A DNA stretch of 64,000 bases from Runella slithyformis DSM 19594. GTDB taxonomy: Bacteria; Bacteroidota; Bacteroidia; Cytophagales; Spirosomataceae. This document shows positions 1 through 8,857 of the stretch, piece after piece. The DNA is taken from positions 247,501 to 311,500 of the forward strand of contig NC_015703.1 of the NCBI RefSeq assembly GCF_000218895.1, given 5' to 3'. The notes beneath the pieces are model-generated. The model had not been told where the DNA came from and made no database searches. It saw only the letters and a list, made by a program, of their open reading frames with translations. Position numbers and translations under genes: made by a program. Within the stretch, counting starts at the first letter, position 1; each line of letters starts with the position of its first letter.

Positions 1-89
1 CGTTTAAATAACCCCTTTTCCTGTGCCTGCAAGCCTGAAAAGCAACTAATGGAAAGGAGGACAAACAAGTAAGCAAATTTGGCTTTCAT
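1..89 (-). CDS. N-terminus of a secreted protein, cut by the window edge
   Basis: An open frame starts at the ATG at 89-87 and runs off the left edge (29 full codons). It encodes a typical Bacteroidota signal peptide: MKAK, then the hydrophobic stretch FAYLFVLLSISCF, then SGLQAQ with predicted cleavage around residue 22 or 23. An in-frame ATG at 134-132 would add 15 residues before the hydrophobic core, so the inner start is preferred. The mature part is outside the window and the function cannot be assigned. It lies upstream-to-downstream on the same strand after trxB. Confidence 0.6.
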   Translation of the reverse strand, partial: MKAKFAYLFVLLSISCFSGLQAQEKGLFK

Positions 90-161
90 CAGCGATTGGT
101 TTAGCCGACCTTTGAGCAGGGGGAACGCATCCATGCCTGCTCAAACAACGGGAGTTAAACA

Positions 162-1103
162 TTAGTGTAAGCCTTTCTCCGCCAAATAACGTTCTGCATC
201 CAACGCAGCCATGCAACCGGTGCCCGCAGCCGTTATGGCCTGGCGATAAATATTATCCTGTGCATCGCCGCAGGCAAATACACCTTCAATATTTGTCTTA
301 GTACTTCCTTTGATGGTTTGGATATATCCCGCTCCATCCATCTCAATGTATTCTTTAAAAATATCGGTGTTGGGCTGATGCCCGATGGCAACAAAAAATC
401 CGGTCACCTCCAGTACAGTTGACTCCCCTGTTTTGATATTACGAATCCTCGCGCCCGTCACTTCGCCGTTGCCAATGATCTCTTCGGTTTCAGTATTCCA
501 AAGTATTTCGATGTTAGGCAATGATTTCACGCGATCCTGCATGATCTGCGAAGCACGAAGTTCATCCCGCCGAACAATCATGTAGACTTTTTTACAAAGC
601 TTTGACAGATAACTGGCTTCTTCACACGCAGTATCTCCTCCTCCAACAATGGCCACCACCTGATTACGAAAGAAGAACCCGTCACAAACGGCACAGGCTG
701 ATACCCCATGACCGTTGAGGCGCTGCTCTGACTCTAAGCCTAACCATTTAGCCGAGGCTCCGGTGGCAATAATGACAGCCGAAGATTCAATAAGGTGATC
801 ATTATCGATCCAAACTTTATGAAGCGTTGGGTCTGAAAAATCTACTTTAGTAGCAAGCCCGTATCGAATATCACTTCCAAAACGACGCGCCTGCGCTTCA
901 AAATCCATCATCATTTGAGGGCCCTGCACTCCTTCAGGATACCCCGGATAATTATCCACCTCCGTAGTGATGGTCAATTGTCCGCCAGGTTGCCCCCCTG
1001 TGTATAAGACCGGTTTTAACCCGGCACGAGATGCATAAATGGCTGCTGTATACCCTGCAGGGCCTGAACCTACTATTAAACAGGAAACTTTTTCTGAAGA
1101 CAT
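162..1103 (-). CDS. trxB: Thioredoxin-disulfide reductase
   Basis: This cytoplasmic flavoenzyme passes electrons from NADPH through FAD and a redox-active disulfide to thioredoxin. The 313-residue product has the normal length of bacterial low-molecular-weight TrxB. Visible motifs are the FAD-binding GSGPAG at residues 12-17, the catalytic CAVC at 137-140, the NADPH-binding GGGDTA at 154-159, and the second FAD motif around GVFACGDAQ near residue 280. The gene stands alone on the minus strand, with a good promoter about 110 bases upstream. The thioredoxin gene is not in the window. The assignment is secure. Confidence 0.96.
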   Translation of the reverse strand: MSSEKVSCLIVGSGPAGYTAAIYASRAGLKPVLYTGGQPGGQLTITTEVDNYPGYPEGVQGPQMMMDFEAQARRFGSDIRYGLATKVDFSDPTLHKVWIDNDHLIESSAVIIATGASAKWLGLESEQRLNGHGVSACAVCDGFFFRNQVVAIVGGGDTACEEASYLSKLCKKVYMIVRRDELRASQIMQDRVKSLPNIEILWNTETEEIIGNGEVTGARIRNIKTGESTVLEVTGFFVAIGHQPNTDIFKEYIEMDGAGYIQTIKGSTKTNIEGVFACGDAQDNIYRQAITAAGTGCMAALDAERYLAEKGLH

Positions 1104-1213
1104 TACGAATGTACGATTACGATTAACGATTTCTCATTGGTTTTATACTGAATGTTACAACCCATTTCCTAAAATCGTTCATTTATTAAATGCACTTTTT
1201 TGCAAAAGCGTTG

Positions 1214-1245
1214 CAAAATTAAGCAAAAAAGGACCGGATAACAAA
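1214..1245 (-). promoter_or_regulatory. Bacteroidota-type promoter of trxB
   Basis: On the minus strand the -7 box TAATTTTG (1214-1221) fits the Bacteroidota consensus TAnnTTTG, and TTTG (1242-1245) lies 20 bases upstream as the -33 element. Transcription would start near 1207, giving a leader of about 100 bases before trxB. Confidence 0.6.
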
Positions 1246-1271
1246 ATGGCAAACCGCTGCTTTGGTAAAAC

Positions 1272-3200
1272 TTACCAAATGCGCCATTCGATGCGGCGGT
1301 TCAATTGCCGATTCTCTTCCGAGGTATTGGGAGCAATCGGTTTGGACTCGCCAAAGCCGATGGCTCGGATACGCTCGCGAGGCACACCGGCACTGATCAA
1401 ATAATCGACCACGCTTTGCGCACGCTTCTGGGAAAGGATCTGATTTTGTTTTGAATCACCTACATCGTCGGTATGGCCTGCAATTTCGATTCGGAGTGTA
1501 GGCTGAAGTTTTAATTCATCAATCAATTTATTGAGTTCCGTACGGGATTTATCCTGAAGATCCGCTTTGCCGGTCTCAAAATAAATATTGCTCAGGACTC
1601 CAAAGGAATTAATGTTCATCGGCTCCAGCTTAATATCCAACTGAAGCCCTTCGGCTTTGTTTTTTTGGGTGTAGTCAAACGATAAACTTTTGTAAAAATA
1701 GCCCGCGGCGTTCACATAAAGGCCCCATTCACTTCCATTGGGTAAAGTGGTCAGATAGTTGCCGCTTTCGGTGTCGGTTGAAAAGCGTTGGACTACTTTA
1801 CCCGTTTTCAAATCAATCAATTCAATATTGGCTTTAACGGATTTTCCCGAACGGGCATCCGTAACCAGTCCTTTTAAATAATTGGCCGCGTTGAATTTTT
1901 GCTGTAATTCGGTTGGTAATCGAAAACGGTATAATCTCGATACCCGCTGATTTCCTACCCGCTTGGTATCCAATGAATAATAACCGTATTGGCTGTCGGA
2001 GGTAATGACCAAGGCCACCTGATTGTCGGAGGTATTAATGGGATAGCCTAAGTTTTCGGGCTTTTGCCAACCCGCAGCGGTGCTGTCGGAGAAAAACAGA
2101 TCATACCCTCCAAACCCTTCGTGGCCTTCAGAGGCAAAAAAGAGGGTGTGTCCGTTGGCGTGTAAATAAGGAGAGGCTTCGTCGTCGGGCGTATTGACCG
2201 GGCCGCCGATATTTTTGGCAGGGCTCCATTCTCCATTTTTTTGAAGGGAAGTGTACCAAACGTCCCGCCCGCCAAGGCCCCCTTTTCGGTCAGATATAAA
2301 ATATAAGGTACGCCCGTCGGGTGATAACGTAGGTTGTGATTCCCAAAAGGGGGTATTTACATTGATTCCTATATTTTTGGGCGTATCCCAATCTTTGCCG
2401 TTTTTACGGCTGATGTACAAATCACAACTACCGTAGCCATCCCGACGATTACAGGCCGTGAACACCAGCGTTCGGCCGTCGGCCGATAACGTTCCGGTAC
2501 CTTCATTTTCGGCCGTATTTATTTTATCTGAAATCGAAGTCGGGGTTGTCCAATGTCCGTCTTTAAAATGAGTAACGTAAAGATCTTCATCATTTTCGGG
2601 TCGTAAGGCCGTAAACAGTAAGGTTTCTCCGTCGGCGGTCAGGGCGGGAAAGTACTGAAGAATGAATTGGTTGACGGTGTCAGATAATTCTTCCGGAGTG
2701 ATAACCAGCGGATTTTCAATGGCCTTTGCGCCAAATGTACAGGTAAGCAGTTGACGCTGTGCGCGCTTTTGTGCCAGGCTGTTCGGTCGGAGAAACGGAA
2801 TATAATGCTCCAAATCCCTTTTTGCCTGTGCATAATCTCCGGCGCGCAAATGGTACTCAATGAGTTTTTGGTACGCAGCTACAAATTGGGGAGCATCGGG
2901 TTGGAGAGTAACCGCCTTTCGATACGATTGCAGTGCCAGATCAGGCTGCGTAAACACTTCATACAGTTGCGCTTTTCGATAATGCGCTTCGGCAAAAGCG
3001 GAATCATATTTCAGGCTTTCGTCGGTCCAGCGATTGGCCTGTTCGTAATTTTTCTCATTGAAAAACTTGGTACTTCGTTCAAAAGCCTCCATCGCTTTTT
3101 TATTGCCCGAAGCATTGGGGAGAAAGGATTGAGGAGATTGGGCCATTGAACAGAAAGAGACTATTCCGAAAAAGAAGAGATAGATACTGTTGATTTTCAA
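1272..3200 (-). CDS. OmpA-family outer-membrane protein with TPR and PD40 repeats
   Basis: This is a cell-envelope protein that probably links the outer membrane to peptidoglycan. The frame is open up to an ATG at 3278, but that start would lie inside queE and put 45 residues before the hydrophobic core. A TTG at 3200-3198 with AAGAAGAG just upstream gives a normal signal peptide (KINSIYLFFFGIVSF, cleavage after MA or AQ), so 642 residues are proposed. After it come TPR helices (roughly 40-150), a WD40-like PD40 propeller with repeated LSPDGRTLYFISDR-type motifs (about 165-420), a carboxypeptidase-regulatory-like beta domain (about 430-520), and a C-terminal OmpA peptidoglycan-binding domain with GHTDDVG and NQILSQKRAQSVVDYL. 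The architecture matches OmpA/PorE-like proteins of the phylum. It starts 33 bases after queE and probably shares its transcript. Confidence 0.85.
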   Translation of the reverse strand: MKINSIYLFFFGIVSFCSMAQSPQSFLPNASGNKKAMEAFERSTKFFNEKNYEQANRWTDESLKYDSAFAEAHYRKAQLYEVFTQPDLALQSYRKAVTLQPDAPQFVAAYQKLIEYHLRAGDYAQAKRDLEHYIPFLRPNSLAQKRAQRQLLTCTFGAKAIENPLVITPEELSDTVNQFILQYFPALTADGETLLFTALRPENDEDLYVTHFKDGHWTTPTSISDKINTAENEGTGTLSADGRTLVFTACNRRDGYGSCDLYISRKNGKDWDTPKNIGINVNTPFWESQPTLSPDGRTLYFISDRKGGLGGRDVWYTSLQKNGEWSPAKNIGGPVNTPDDEASPYLHANGHTLFFASEGHEGFGGYDLFFSDSTAAGWQKPENLGYPINTSDNQVALVITSDSQYGYYSLDTKRVGNQRVSRLYRFRLPTELQQKFNAANYLKGLVTDARSGKSVKANIELIDLKTGKVVQRFSTDTESGNYLTTLPNGSEWGLYVNAAGYFYKSLSFDYTQKNKAEGLQLDIKLEPMNINSFGVLSNIYFETGKADLQDKSRTELNKLIDELKLQPTLRIEIAGHTDDVGDSKQNQILSQKRAQSVVDYLISAGVPRERIRAIGFGESKPIAPNTSEENRQLNRRIEWRIW

Positions 3201-3232
3201 AAAAATACTCTTCTTATCGACCCTTTGCGGCT

Positions 3233-3835
3233 CTACGGAATATCCATGTATTTGTGAGTCTGTAACGAAACGCGCCATTGCGGATGCTGTTTTACATAAT
3301 CAACGATGAGCGGCGTCATTTCTTGCACGCGACTCCATTCGGGTTGAAGCAGTAAGACACAATTTTCGTTGACCAATGCAGCATGGTGTTCGGCAAATTC
3401 AAAGTCTGTTTTATTATACACGATGACTTTCAACTCATTGGCCTGCGCGTAGACGCTCGAATGAGGTGCTTTGAATTTTTTAGGAGAAAAACACACCCAA
3501 TCCCAACGCCCCGACATCGGATGAGCGCCCGAAGTTTCGATATTGGTATGAAAACCCGAGGCCTGCAAAACTTCCGTAAGTTTATCTAAGTTGTGCATCA
3601 GCGGTTCGCCTCCCGTAACTACCGCCATACGGGCCGGATAGCGAAGGGCTTCGGATACGATGTTTTCGACACTTACCTTCGGATGCGCATCTGCCTCCCA
3701 CGACTCCTTTACATCGCACCATACACAACCCACGTCACAGCCTCCGAGACGGATAAAATAGGCCGCCTTGCCGCTGTGATAGCCTTCTCCCTGAAGGGTA
3801 TAGAAAGCTTCCATTAAAGGGAGTACTTCGTTCAT
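3233..3835 (-). CDS. queE: 7-carboxy-7-deazaguanine synthase (QueE-like radical SAM enzyme)
   Basis: QueE rearranges 6-carboxytetrahydropterin to 7-carboxy-7-deazaguanine, a step towards queuosine in tRNA. The 200-residue protein has the substrate-binding start EAFYTLQGEGYHSGKAA and the radical SAM cluster motif C33-x3-C37-x2-C40, then VVTGGEPL, which binds S-adenosylmethionine. The length suits the short QueE class. No other queuosine genes are in the window. A strong terminator-like hairpin just upstream separates it from the transaldolase gene, and the OmpA-family gene follows closely. Confidence 0.92.
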   Translation of the reverse strand: MNEVLPLMEAFYTLQGEGYHSGKAAYFIRLGGCDVGCVWCDVKESWEADAHPKVSVENIVSEALRYPARMAVVTGGEPLMHNLDKLTEVLQASGFHTNIETSGAHPMSGRWDWVCFSPKKFKAPHSSVYAQANELKVIVYNKTDFEFAEHHAALVNENCVLLLQPEWSRVQEMTPLIVDYVKQHPQWRVSLQTHKYMDIP

Positions 3836-3850
3836 AGCTTAAAACTAAAA

Positions 3851-3877
3851 TGTGGCCGGCGCAAAACACCGGCCACA
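3851..3877 (-). terminator. Terminator of the transaldolase-CBS gene
   Basis: A perfect inverted repeat, TGTGGCCGG (3851-3859) with CCGGCCACA (3869-3877) and a 9-base loop, is followed on the minus strand by the T-rich stretch TTTTAGTTTT. It lies just after the transaldolase stop and before queE. Confidence 0.7.
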
Positions 3878-3923
3878 GAATCTCTATTTGTTTTTCGTTA
3901 CGGTAACTTACCGCTCACGGGCA

Positions 3924-4931
3924 TTATTTTAAATCCTGAATATCTAACATTCCGATGGCTTTGCCGCCTTCGGTCACCAAAATGGTATCTACGCTGGTCT
4001 TTTTGAACAAAGCGGCAGCGGCATCCAATAAAGCATCCGCTTCGATGGAAACGGGCATTTTATAGTCGAAATCACCGATTTTTTTGCTTAATACATCACG
4101 ACCTTCCGAAGAAAGATAACGACGAAGGTCACCGTCGGTAAATACACCTTTCACGCTTCCGTCGGCATTTACTACGGTTACGCAGCCGAAACCGTACTCG
4201 GTCATTTTAACGATGGCATCGGCCAGGGCCGTATCCGTTGAAACGGTAGGATTGACACCATTGATGGCCTCTCCGACTTTCACTGTGATCAGACGCGTAT
4301 GTTCCACAAATTGCTGTGTACCTAATGCGGTAAAGCTGTTTTCGGTCAATACTTTCATGATCTTCCAAGGCACCGTGATGGTGTGGCAACCGAGGTCGAG
4401 CGCATTACGTACGTGCTCGGCATTGCGCACTGATGAAAACATCACTTTGGCATCTGATCCGTAAAAGTTGACCATTTCTACGCATTCGCCGATCAATTTG
4501 ATGGCGTCGTATCCCTGATCCTGCATGCGGCCCGCCAATACGCAGATATAGCTTGCTCCCGCTGCCATGGCCATATACGCCTGTTGGATGGTATACACAA
4601 GGTGCACATTGACCATCATGCCGCGATCACGCAGCAATTTACACGCCCGGACGCCTTCCAGCGAAACGGGAATTTTAAAAACGGTTTTGGCGGGGTCAAG
4701 GCCCAATGCCAATTGACGTTCTGCATCTTTCAGAATATCTTCGGCGGTATCGCCCAAAGCTTCTATTTGAAGTACGGGAACAATCTTCGAAAGTTTGACA
4801 ATCATGGCGTCAAGGTCAGTGACCCCTTCGCGGTGCATAAACGTTGGCGTAGTGGTAAGACCTGCTAAAAATCCGAGTTGAAATGCATTTTCGATTTCTT
4901 TTAGGTCGGCTGAATCAAGGTATAATTCCAT
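3924..4931 (-). CDS. FSA/transaldolase-type aldolase fused to a CBS-domain pair
   Basis: The N-terminal half (about 1-215) is a small transaldolase-fold aldolase of the fructose-6-phosphate-aldolase type: MELYLDSADLKEIE, the TTTPT loop, the Schiff-base lysine K86 in FKIPVS, and MVNVHLVYTIQQA followed by AGASYICVLAGRMQDQG. The C-terminal part (about 220-335) is a CBS pair with GVFTDGDLRRYL, which closely resembles the CBS region of arabinose-5-phosphate isomerases (KdsD/GutQ). Ordinary FSA and TalC proteins end near 215-220 residues, so this is a real fusion in one uninterrupted frame. The aldolase activity and the idea that CBS domains sense a nucleotide or sugar ligand are inferences from the families. 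No other pentose phosphate gene is adjacent. Confidence 0.85.
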   Translation of the reverse strand: MELYLDSADLKEIENAFQLGFLAGLTTTPTFMHREGVTDLDAMIVKLSKIVPVLQIEALGDTAEDILKDAERQLALGLDPAKTVFKIPVSLEGVRACKLLRDRGMMVNVHLVYTIQQAYMAMAAGASYICVLAGRMQDQGYDAIKLIGECVEMVNFYGSDAKVMFSSVRNAEHVRNALDLGCHTITVPWKIMKVLTENSFTALGTQQFVEHTRLITVKVGEAINGVNPTVSTDTALADAIVKMTEYGFGCVTVVNADGSVKGVFTDGDLRRYLSSEGRDVLSKKIGDFDYKMPVSIEADALLDAAAALFKKTSVDTILVTEGGKAIGMLDIQDLK

Positions 4932-5035
4932 TTTGGGAAGAATTGTTAATCGTTGGCGGTTAACTGTCTCCGGTATTTCGTAATGTGCAGATTACGATCG
5001 TCGATCAACAGGTAACTATTTTTAGGATGGTTTTT

Positions 5036-7009
5036 CTAAACAGGCAGCAAAGGTACAGCAAATATTTCGGTTTTGATATAACGCATTGAAGTTGAAAAGA
5101 CAAGTCGTTTGACCGACTCTTTCCGACCATACAGTTCGGAGTACCATCCCTCGGTTTCTTCCGCAACCATCGGGCGGTTATTTCGGTCAACGGCTTTTAG
5201 GGAAAAGCCCTTCAAAAAAGCGTCTGAAGGATGCCAAATTTGGTGCATAGGAAGCTTATCGGGGGCGTTTTCGAGCCAATCTTCCACCAACCACCGGTAT
5301 TCACCTTCATATTTTGTCACTCGACGGCGGTGAATAATATTCTTCCCCACCTGCGCAAACGCCCGAATCCGGCCTTCAAAAACGTAGGTTTTCGGATGTT
5401 GGGCCATTGATTGTTCGGGGGTGCTTTGTATTGATTTCGATGGCCACTGCCCGCTTGCCTTTTTTACCCAATGATACCACACAAAACGCGGACCTTTCAG
5501 CATTTGGTCATATTCACCGAGCATTACCGTATTGTGCGAAGCACTGCCTGCAAAGTAAGTCGTCCATTTTTCATCCGTATTATATAGATAAGAACCGGCA
5601 TCGCGCAGAAGGTTCTCCCCATTGATCCATACATCCAAATGCAGATTATCTGCCTGAAACGGTCGGTCTTTATAGGCTCCGCAACGTATAAAAGTCAGGG
5701 AATCGGCCTCACGCAGGGTGTAGTAACCGCCGGCATTGAATTGACGATTTTCGATTTTCGATTTTTGATCTTGTGCGTCAGGAAGTTTATGTTTTGTAGC
5801 GGCATCAGCCGTCAACCCATACCAAAAACTGTCTTCAAAATTTCCTTCTTCCATTTTCAGGGCTGCCGCCAGTGCATTCAGTTGAGGGCGATAATCACGA
5901 AAACGGGCAGTACTCAGCGGAAAAAATAAGGCCCCGTCGTTGTTGCCGTAATTGGGCAACCGGCCCGTTTTTTCGTCCTGACACGCCCGCAAAAATTCCA
6001 CTGATTTTTGGGCACGTTCATACACCTCGTTTTCAAATCGTTCTCCGTTAAGCTCAGCCAGGCGGATTCCCCACGTAAGCAATTGGACGACCACCCGATG
6101 ATAATTCATTGAAAACTGTAAAAAAGTGCCGTCTTCATAGATTTGATAGGTGATTTCTTCCTCAAACCATTTTTTTCCAAGGACTTTCCATTTTGTTGAT
6201 TCAGGAAAGAACGGATACAGGAGCCCGGTCAGATACAGCGTGAGCGTTTCGGTGATGGCGTGGTTATTACGAACGGCAATACGCGAGAAATCAATATTTG
6301 CCTCCACATGACGCATTTGCCAATACATAACGTGCATGATCCGCTGAAAACGCGCTTCCGTCAAAGCGGGCGAGTTTTTGTAATAATGTAAAGCAAACGT
6401 CCAGTTAAGTACCCGTAAAGAAATTTCCTGACTGCATCGCCAATTGGGTCCGCCATTGATCGGATTGGCGGTTATCCAACTGTCCAGTTCATTAAAAACA
6501 GTTTCCGAAAGATCTTCTTTTTCGTGAAAATCATACCGGATCAGGGGATAGATAAACGCAAATCGGGATTTTTCCCACACGTATTTTATATCGCCTGCCG
6601 TTGGTGAAAAGTCCGGGATCTGGGTCCAATGGGCGGTTGCATCGTAACGATATCCATTCAGTGGATTGGTCAGCCAATCGGTGACAGGATAATAGGATGC
6701 GCTGAAAAACAGCAGATTTCCTTTTTGGAATTCGGCTATTTGCGCTTTTAAACTATCTGACGCTTCATCATTCCATCCGTCTGACGGTTCCAAGCCGTCG
6801 GACCCTTTTTTGATGAGTTCTTCCTTATTTTTAAAGAAAAACGTTCTCGGTAATTCTTTCCATTGCCGCAACGTAACAAACTCCTTTGCCGAAGGATTCA
6901 TGGGGTATTGGGCTTTCAGCAGACCGGTTCGGCGGCGCAGTTCGTAGCGCAGGCGAAACCACACATAACGCGGCCCCATATTGACCAACAGATTGAACAA
7001 AAACACCAT
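5036..7009 (-). CDS. Heparinase II/III family polysaccharide lyase
   Basis: The 657-residue protein has the N-terminal alpha/alpha-toroid and C-terminal beta-sandwich layout of heparinase II/III proteins. Recognisable parts are the PRYVWFRLRYELRRRTG start, YNDHEKED-like helices, the AVRNNHAITET segment (NNH is typical of the active site), the FSMNYHRVV segment, and the C-terminal DSLTFIRCGAYKDRPFQADNLHLDVWINGENLLRDAG. Such enzymes eliminate uronic-acid-containing polysaccharides. No signal peptide is seen, so it may act in the cytoplasm or in exopolysaccharide turnover. The second Met (6979) is an equally good start. The substrate is unknown. Confidence 0.82.
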   Translation of the reverse strand: MVFLFNLLVNMGPRYVWFRLRYELRRRTGLLKAQYPMNPSAKEFVTLRQWKELPRTFFFKNKEELIKKGSDGLEPSDGWNDEASDSLKAQIAEFQKGNLLFFSASYYPVTDWLTNPLNGYRYDATAHWTQIPDFSPTAGDIKYVWEKSRFAFIYPLIRYDFHEKEDLSETVFNELDSWITANPINGGPNWRCSQEISLRVLNWTFALHYYKNSPALTEARFQRIMHVMYWQMRHVEANIDFSRIAVRNNHAITETLTLYLTGLLYPFFPESTKWKVLGKKWFEEEITYQIYEDGTFLQFSMNYHRVVVQLLTWGIRLAELNGERFENEVYERAQKSVEFLRACQDEKTGRLPNYGNNDGALFFPLSTARFRDYRPQLNALAAALKMEEGNFEDSFWYGLTADAATKHKLPDAQDQKSKIENRQFNAGGYYTLREADSLTFIRCGAYKDRPFQADNLHLDVWINGENLLRDAGSYLYNTDEKWTTYFAGSASHNTVMLGEYDQMLKGPRFVWYHWVKKASGQWPSKSIQSTPEQSMAQHPKTYVFEGRIRAFAQVGKNIIHRRRVTKYEGEYRWLVEDWLENAPDKLPMHQIWHPSDAFLKGFSLKAVDRNNRPMVAEETEGWYSELYGRKESVKRLVFSTSMRYIKTEIFAVPLLPV

Positions 7010-7025
7010 GTGTTAAAAAGAGAAA

Positions 7026-7050
7026 AAGCCGTGATCTTACATCACGGCTT
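7026..7050 (-). terminator. Terminator after the DUF5606 gene
   Basis: The arms AAGCCGTGAT and ATCACGGCTT pair perfectly around a 5-base loop. On the minus strand they are followed by TTTCTCTTTTT. This ends the DUF5606 transcript just before the heparinase gene begins. Confidence 0.8.
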
Positions 7051-7072
7051 CGTACAAAATGTTTCGAAAGGA

Positions 7073-7537
7073 CTACTTACTTTCTTCGGCGGGCTGTTCG
7101 CTGCTTTCTGTAGCAGGCTGCTCTTCCGAAGACTTTTCAAATACTTCCGGGGCGTATTTTGTCAGGATGTTGTACCAGTTAATAATTTTACGAATATCGG
7201 AGAGATACACTTTTTCGGTATCATACCCGGGCAGAACACCCGACATAAAATCTACCAATTGATAGTCTGACAATGTTTTGGCATCCGGCTTATTATCTTG
7301 GTATTTTTCATGAATACTCGCAAAAACATCGCCCAGCGGAGTGGCTTTTTCTTCATCCTGCATGAAGATGGAGATATCTTTCAACACCGATACCCGCGCC
7401 GAAGCACCAATCATTTGTTTTTCACGTTTTTCGTCCAAACTCTCGACAATAACTCCCCCGCGTCCGGGTTTCAAAATACGATACAACCCACTTTTACCTG
7501 AAAAATTGGCAATTTCTTTCAACAATTCCATATCCAA
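7073..7537 (-). CDS. DUF5606 family conserved protein
   Basis: This 154-residue cytoplasmic protein is recognisable as the DUF5606 family, common in Bacteroidota. It starts ELLKEIANFSGKSGLYRILKPGRGGVIVESLDE, which fits a small beta-barrel-like N-terminal domain. A helical part follows, and then an acidic low-complexity tail from about residue 133 (SSEEQPATESSEQPAEESK). The function is not known. It has its own terminator and no obvious operon partner. The start could be the first or third codon (MDMELL). Confidence 0.85.
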   Translation of the reverse strand: MDMELLKEIANFSGKSGLYRILKPGRGGVIVESLDEKREKQMIGASARVSVLKDISIFMQDEEKATPLGDVFASIHEKYQDNKPDAKTLSDYQLVDFMSGVLPGYDTEKVYLSDIRKIINWYNILTKYAPEVFEKSSEEQPATESSEQPAEESK

Positions 7538-7656
7538 TGGTTATAGTAATACGTTTTAATCCATTTATTGAGCGGCAAAAATAAAGGAATTTCGCGAATA
7601 CGTCGCATTTTCCCGAGGTCACGTTCCATTAACGTTCAAAACAGGCGGAAATAGGT

Positions 7657-7664
7657 TATTTTTG
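7657..7664 (+). promoter_or_regulatory. Probable promoter of the cupredoxin operon
   Basis: TATTTTTG fits the -7 consensus TAnnTTTG. It lies about 60 bases before the chosen ATG at 7725 and after the divergent DUF5606 start. No clear -33 box was seen. Confidence 0.45.
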
Positions 7665-7724
7665 TCATTAAAATTTCTAAACCGCTCTTGGCTGCCGGGA
7701 GTTATATTCAAAACCCACTGTTTC

Positions 7725-8810
7725 ATGCGTCCATTCTTCATTGTTTTCAGTCTTTTCATTGCTGTACAGGGCTTTTCTCAATCTGATACCACCATTACCC
7801 TAAGCGCCATCACGGGGCTGCAATATGACTTAGTGAGAGTTGCCGTGAAACCATCGCAAAAGGTCACCGTCATTCTCAAAAACACCGACGATATGGCGCA
7901 TAATCTGGTCATTACCCAACCCGGAAAACGCTTGTCCGTTGTGGAGGCAGCCATTAAAATGGGCGATAAAGGGCAAGCGTCCAATTATGTCCCCCCATCG
8001 GAAGAGGTAGTGGCAGCGAGCAGAATTCTGATTCCCAACACCACCGAAACATTTACGTTTACGGCGCCTGTCACGGAAGGCACCTATCCTTATGTGTGTA
8101 CTTATCCCGGGCACGGCTATGTCATGTACGGTGTGCTGTACGTGACCACCAAGCCCTTGCCTCCTTTAGCCACCGACCCCAACGTTCCGCCTTCCCGCCA
8201 AACGACCGAGCTCATTGTCAGCTCACCGCATCCGTTTGCGTTGGAATACCCGCTTATGTACCGTACCTTCATGCCCGATTGCAGCCCGGCCGCCATTGCG
8301 GTGGCATTGACATCGACACATTCGTATTGTTTTGATGCGGGCAAATGTTATTTACGCTATGCCTGGACGGGCGGGTTTGTGGATAATACCGCTCATTGGA
8401 AAGGCAATGGCAATGCGTTTGCTGCAATTCAGGGGTCCATTTATTTTAAAGATAACGTCACGTATCCGCTGCGCGCAGGCAAAGCCGATAAGCTGCCCGA
8501 GGTGAGTTTCAAAGGCTATACTTTAACCGATCGACTACCGACATTCAGGTATTCGATTGACGGAGTTGACGTCAAAGAAACCCTGAAAAGCTTAGCCAAT
8601 GAGGAGGGTCTGACCCGGGTCATTACGTTTCTGAAACCTACCGCTCAAACGATCTATTTTGTTACTGAAACAAACGACGGCGTCACGTACCGATCGTCCG
8701 TCGGTAAATGGCAGAACGGTACGCTGACGATTCCCAAGGGAACGTCAAGCGTAACGTTGACCATGAAAAGAAATGCTGTCCGGGCATCTCACACCGCGCA
8801 CAGTCATTAA
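7725..8810 (+). CDS. Secreted cupredoxin (azurin/plastocyanin-like) with a C-terminal beta domain
   Basis: The frame is open upstream, but the ATG at 7725 gives a clean signal peptide (MRPFFIVFSLFIAVQGFSQ). The first domain (about 20-145) has the type 1 copper ligands: His in DDMAHNLVIT and the Cys/His/Met set in VCTYPGHGYVM. The second half (about 160-361) contains YRTFMPDCSPAAIAVAL, YCFDAGKCYLRYAWTGGF and AHWKGNG. It resembles a C-terminal domain found with periplasmic dehydrogenases and haem proteins in other phyla, but I cannot name it. The next gene follows after 47 bases and encodes a sorbosone-dehydrogenase-like propeller, so the cupredoxin may accept its electrons. That link is inference. 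Confidence 0.8.
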   Translation: MRPFFIVFSLFIAVQGFSQSDTTITLSAITGLQYDLVRVAVKPSQKVTVILKNTDDMAHNLVITQPGKRLSVVEAAIKMGDKGQASNYVPPSEEVVAASRILIPNTTETFTFTAPVTEGTYPYVCTYPGHGYVMYGVLYVTTKPLPPLATDPNVPPSRQTTELIVSSPHPFALEYPLMYRTFMPDCSPAAIAVALTSTHSYCFDAGKCYLRYAWTGGFVDNTAHWKGNGNAFAAIQGSIYFKDNVTYPLRAGKADKLPEVSFKGYTLTDRLPTFRYSIDGVDVKETLKSLANEEGLTRVITFLKPTAQTIYFVTETNDGVTYRSSVGKWQNGTLTIPKGTSSVTLTMKRNAVRASHTAHSH

Positions 8811-8857
8811 TGCTTTGCTTCAGACATACTCCATTCATTCATAAATGCTTATCCGGC

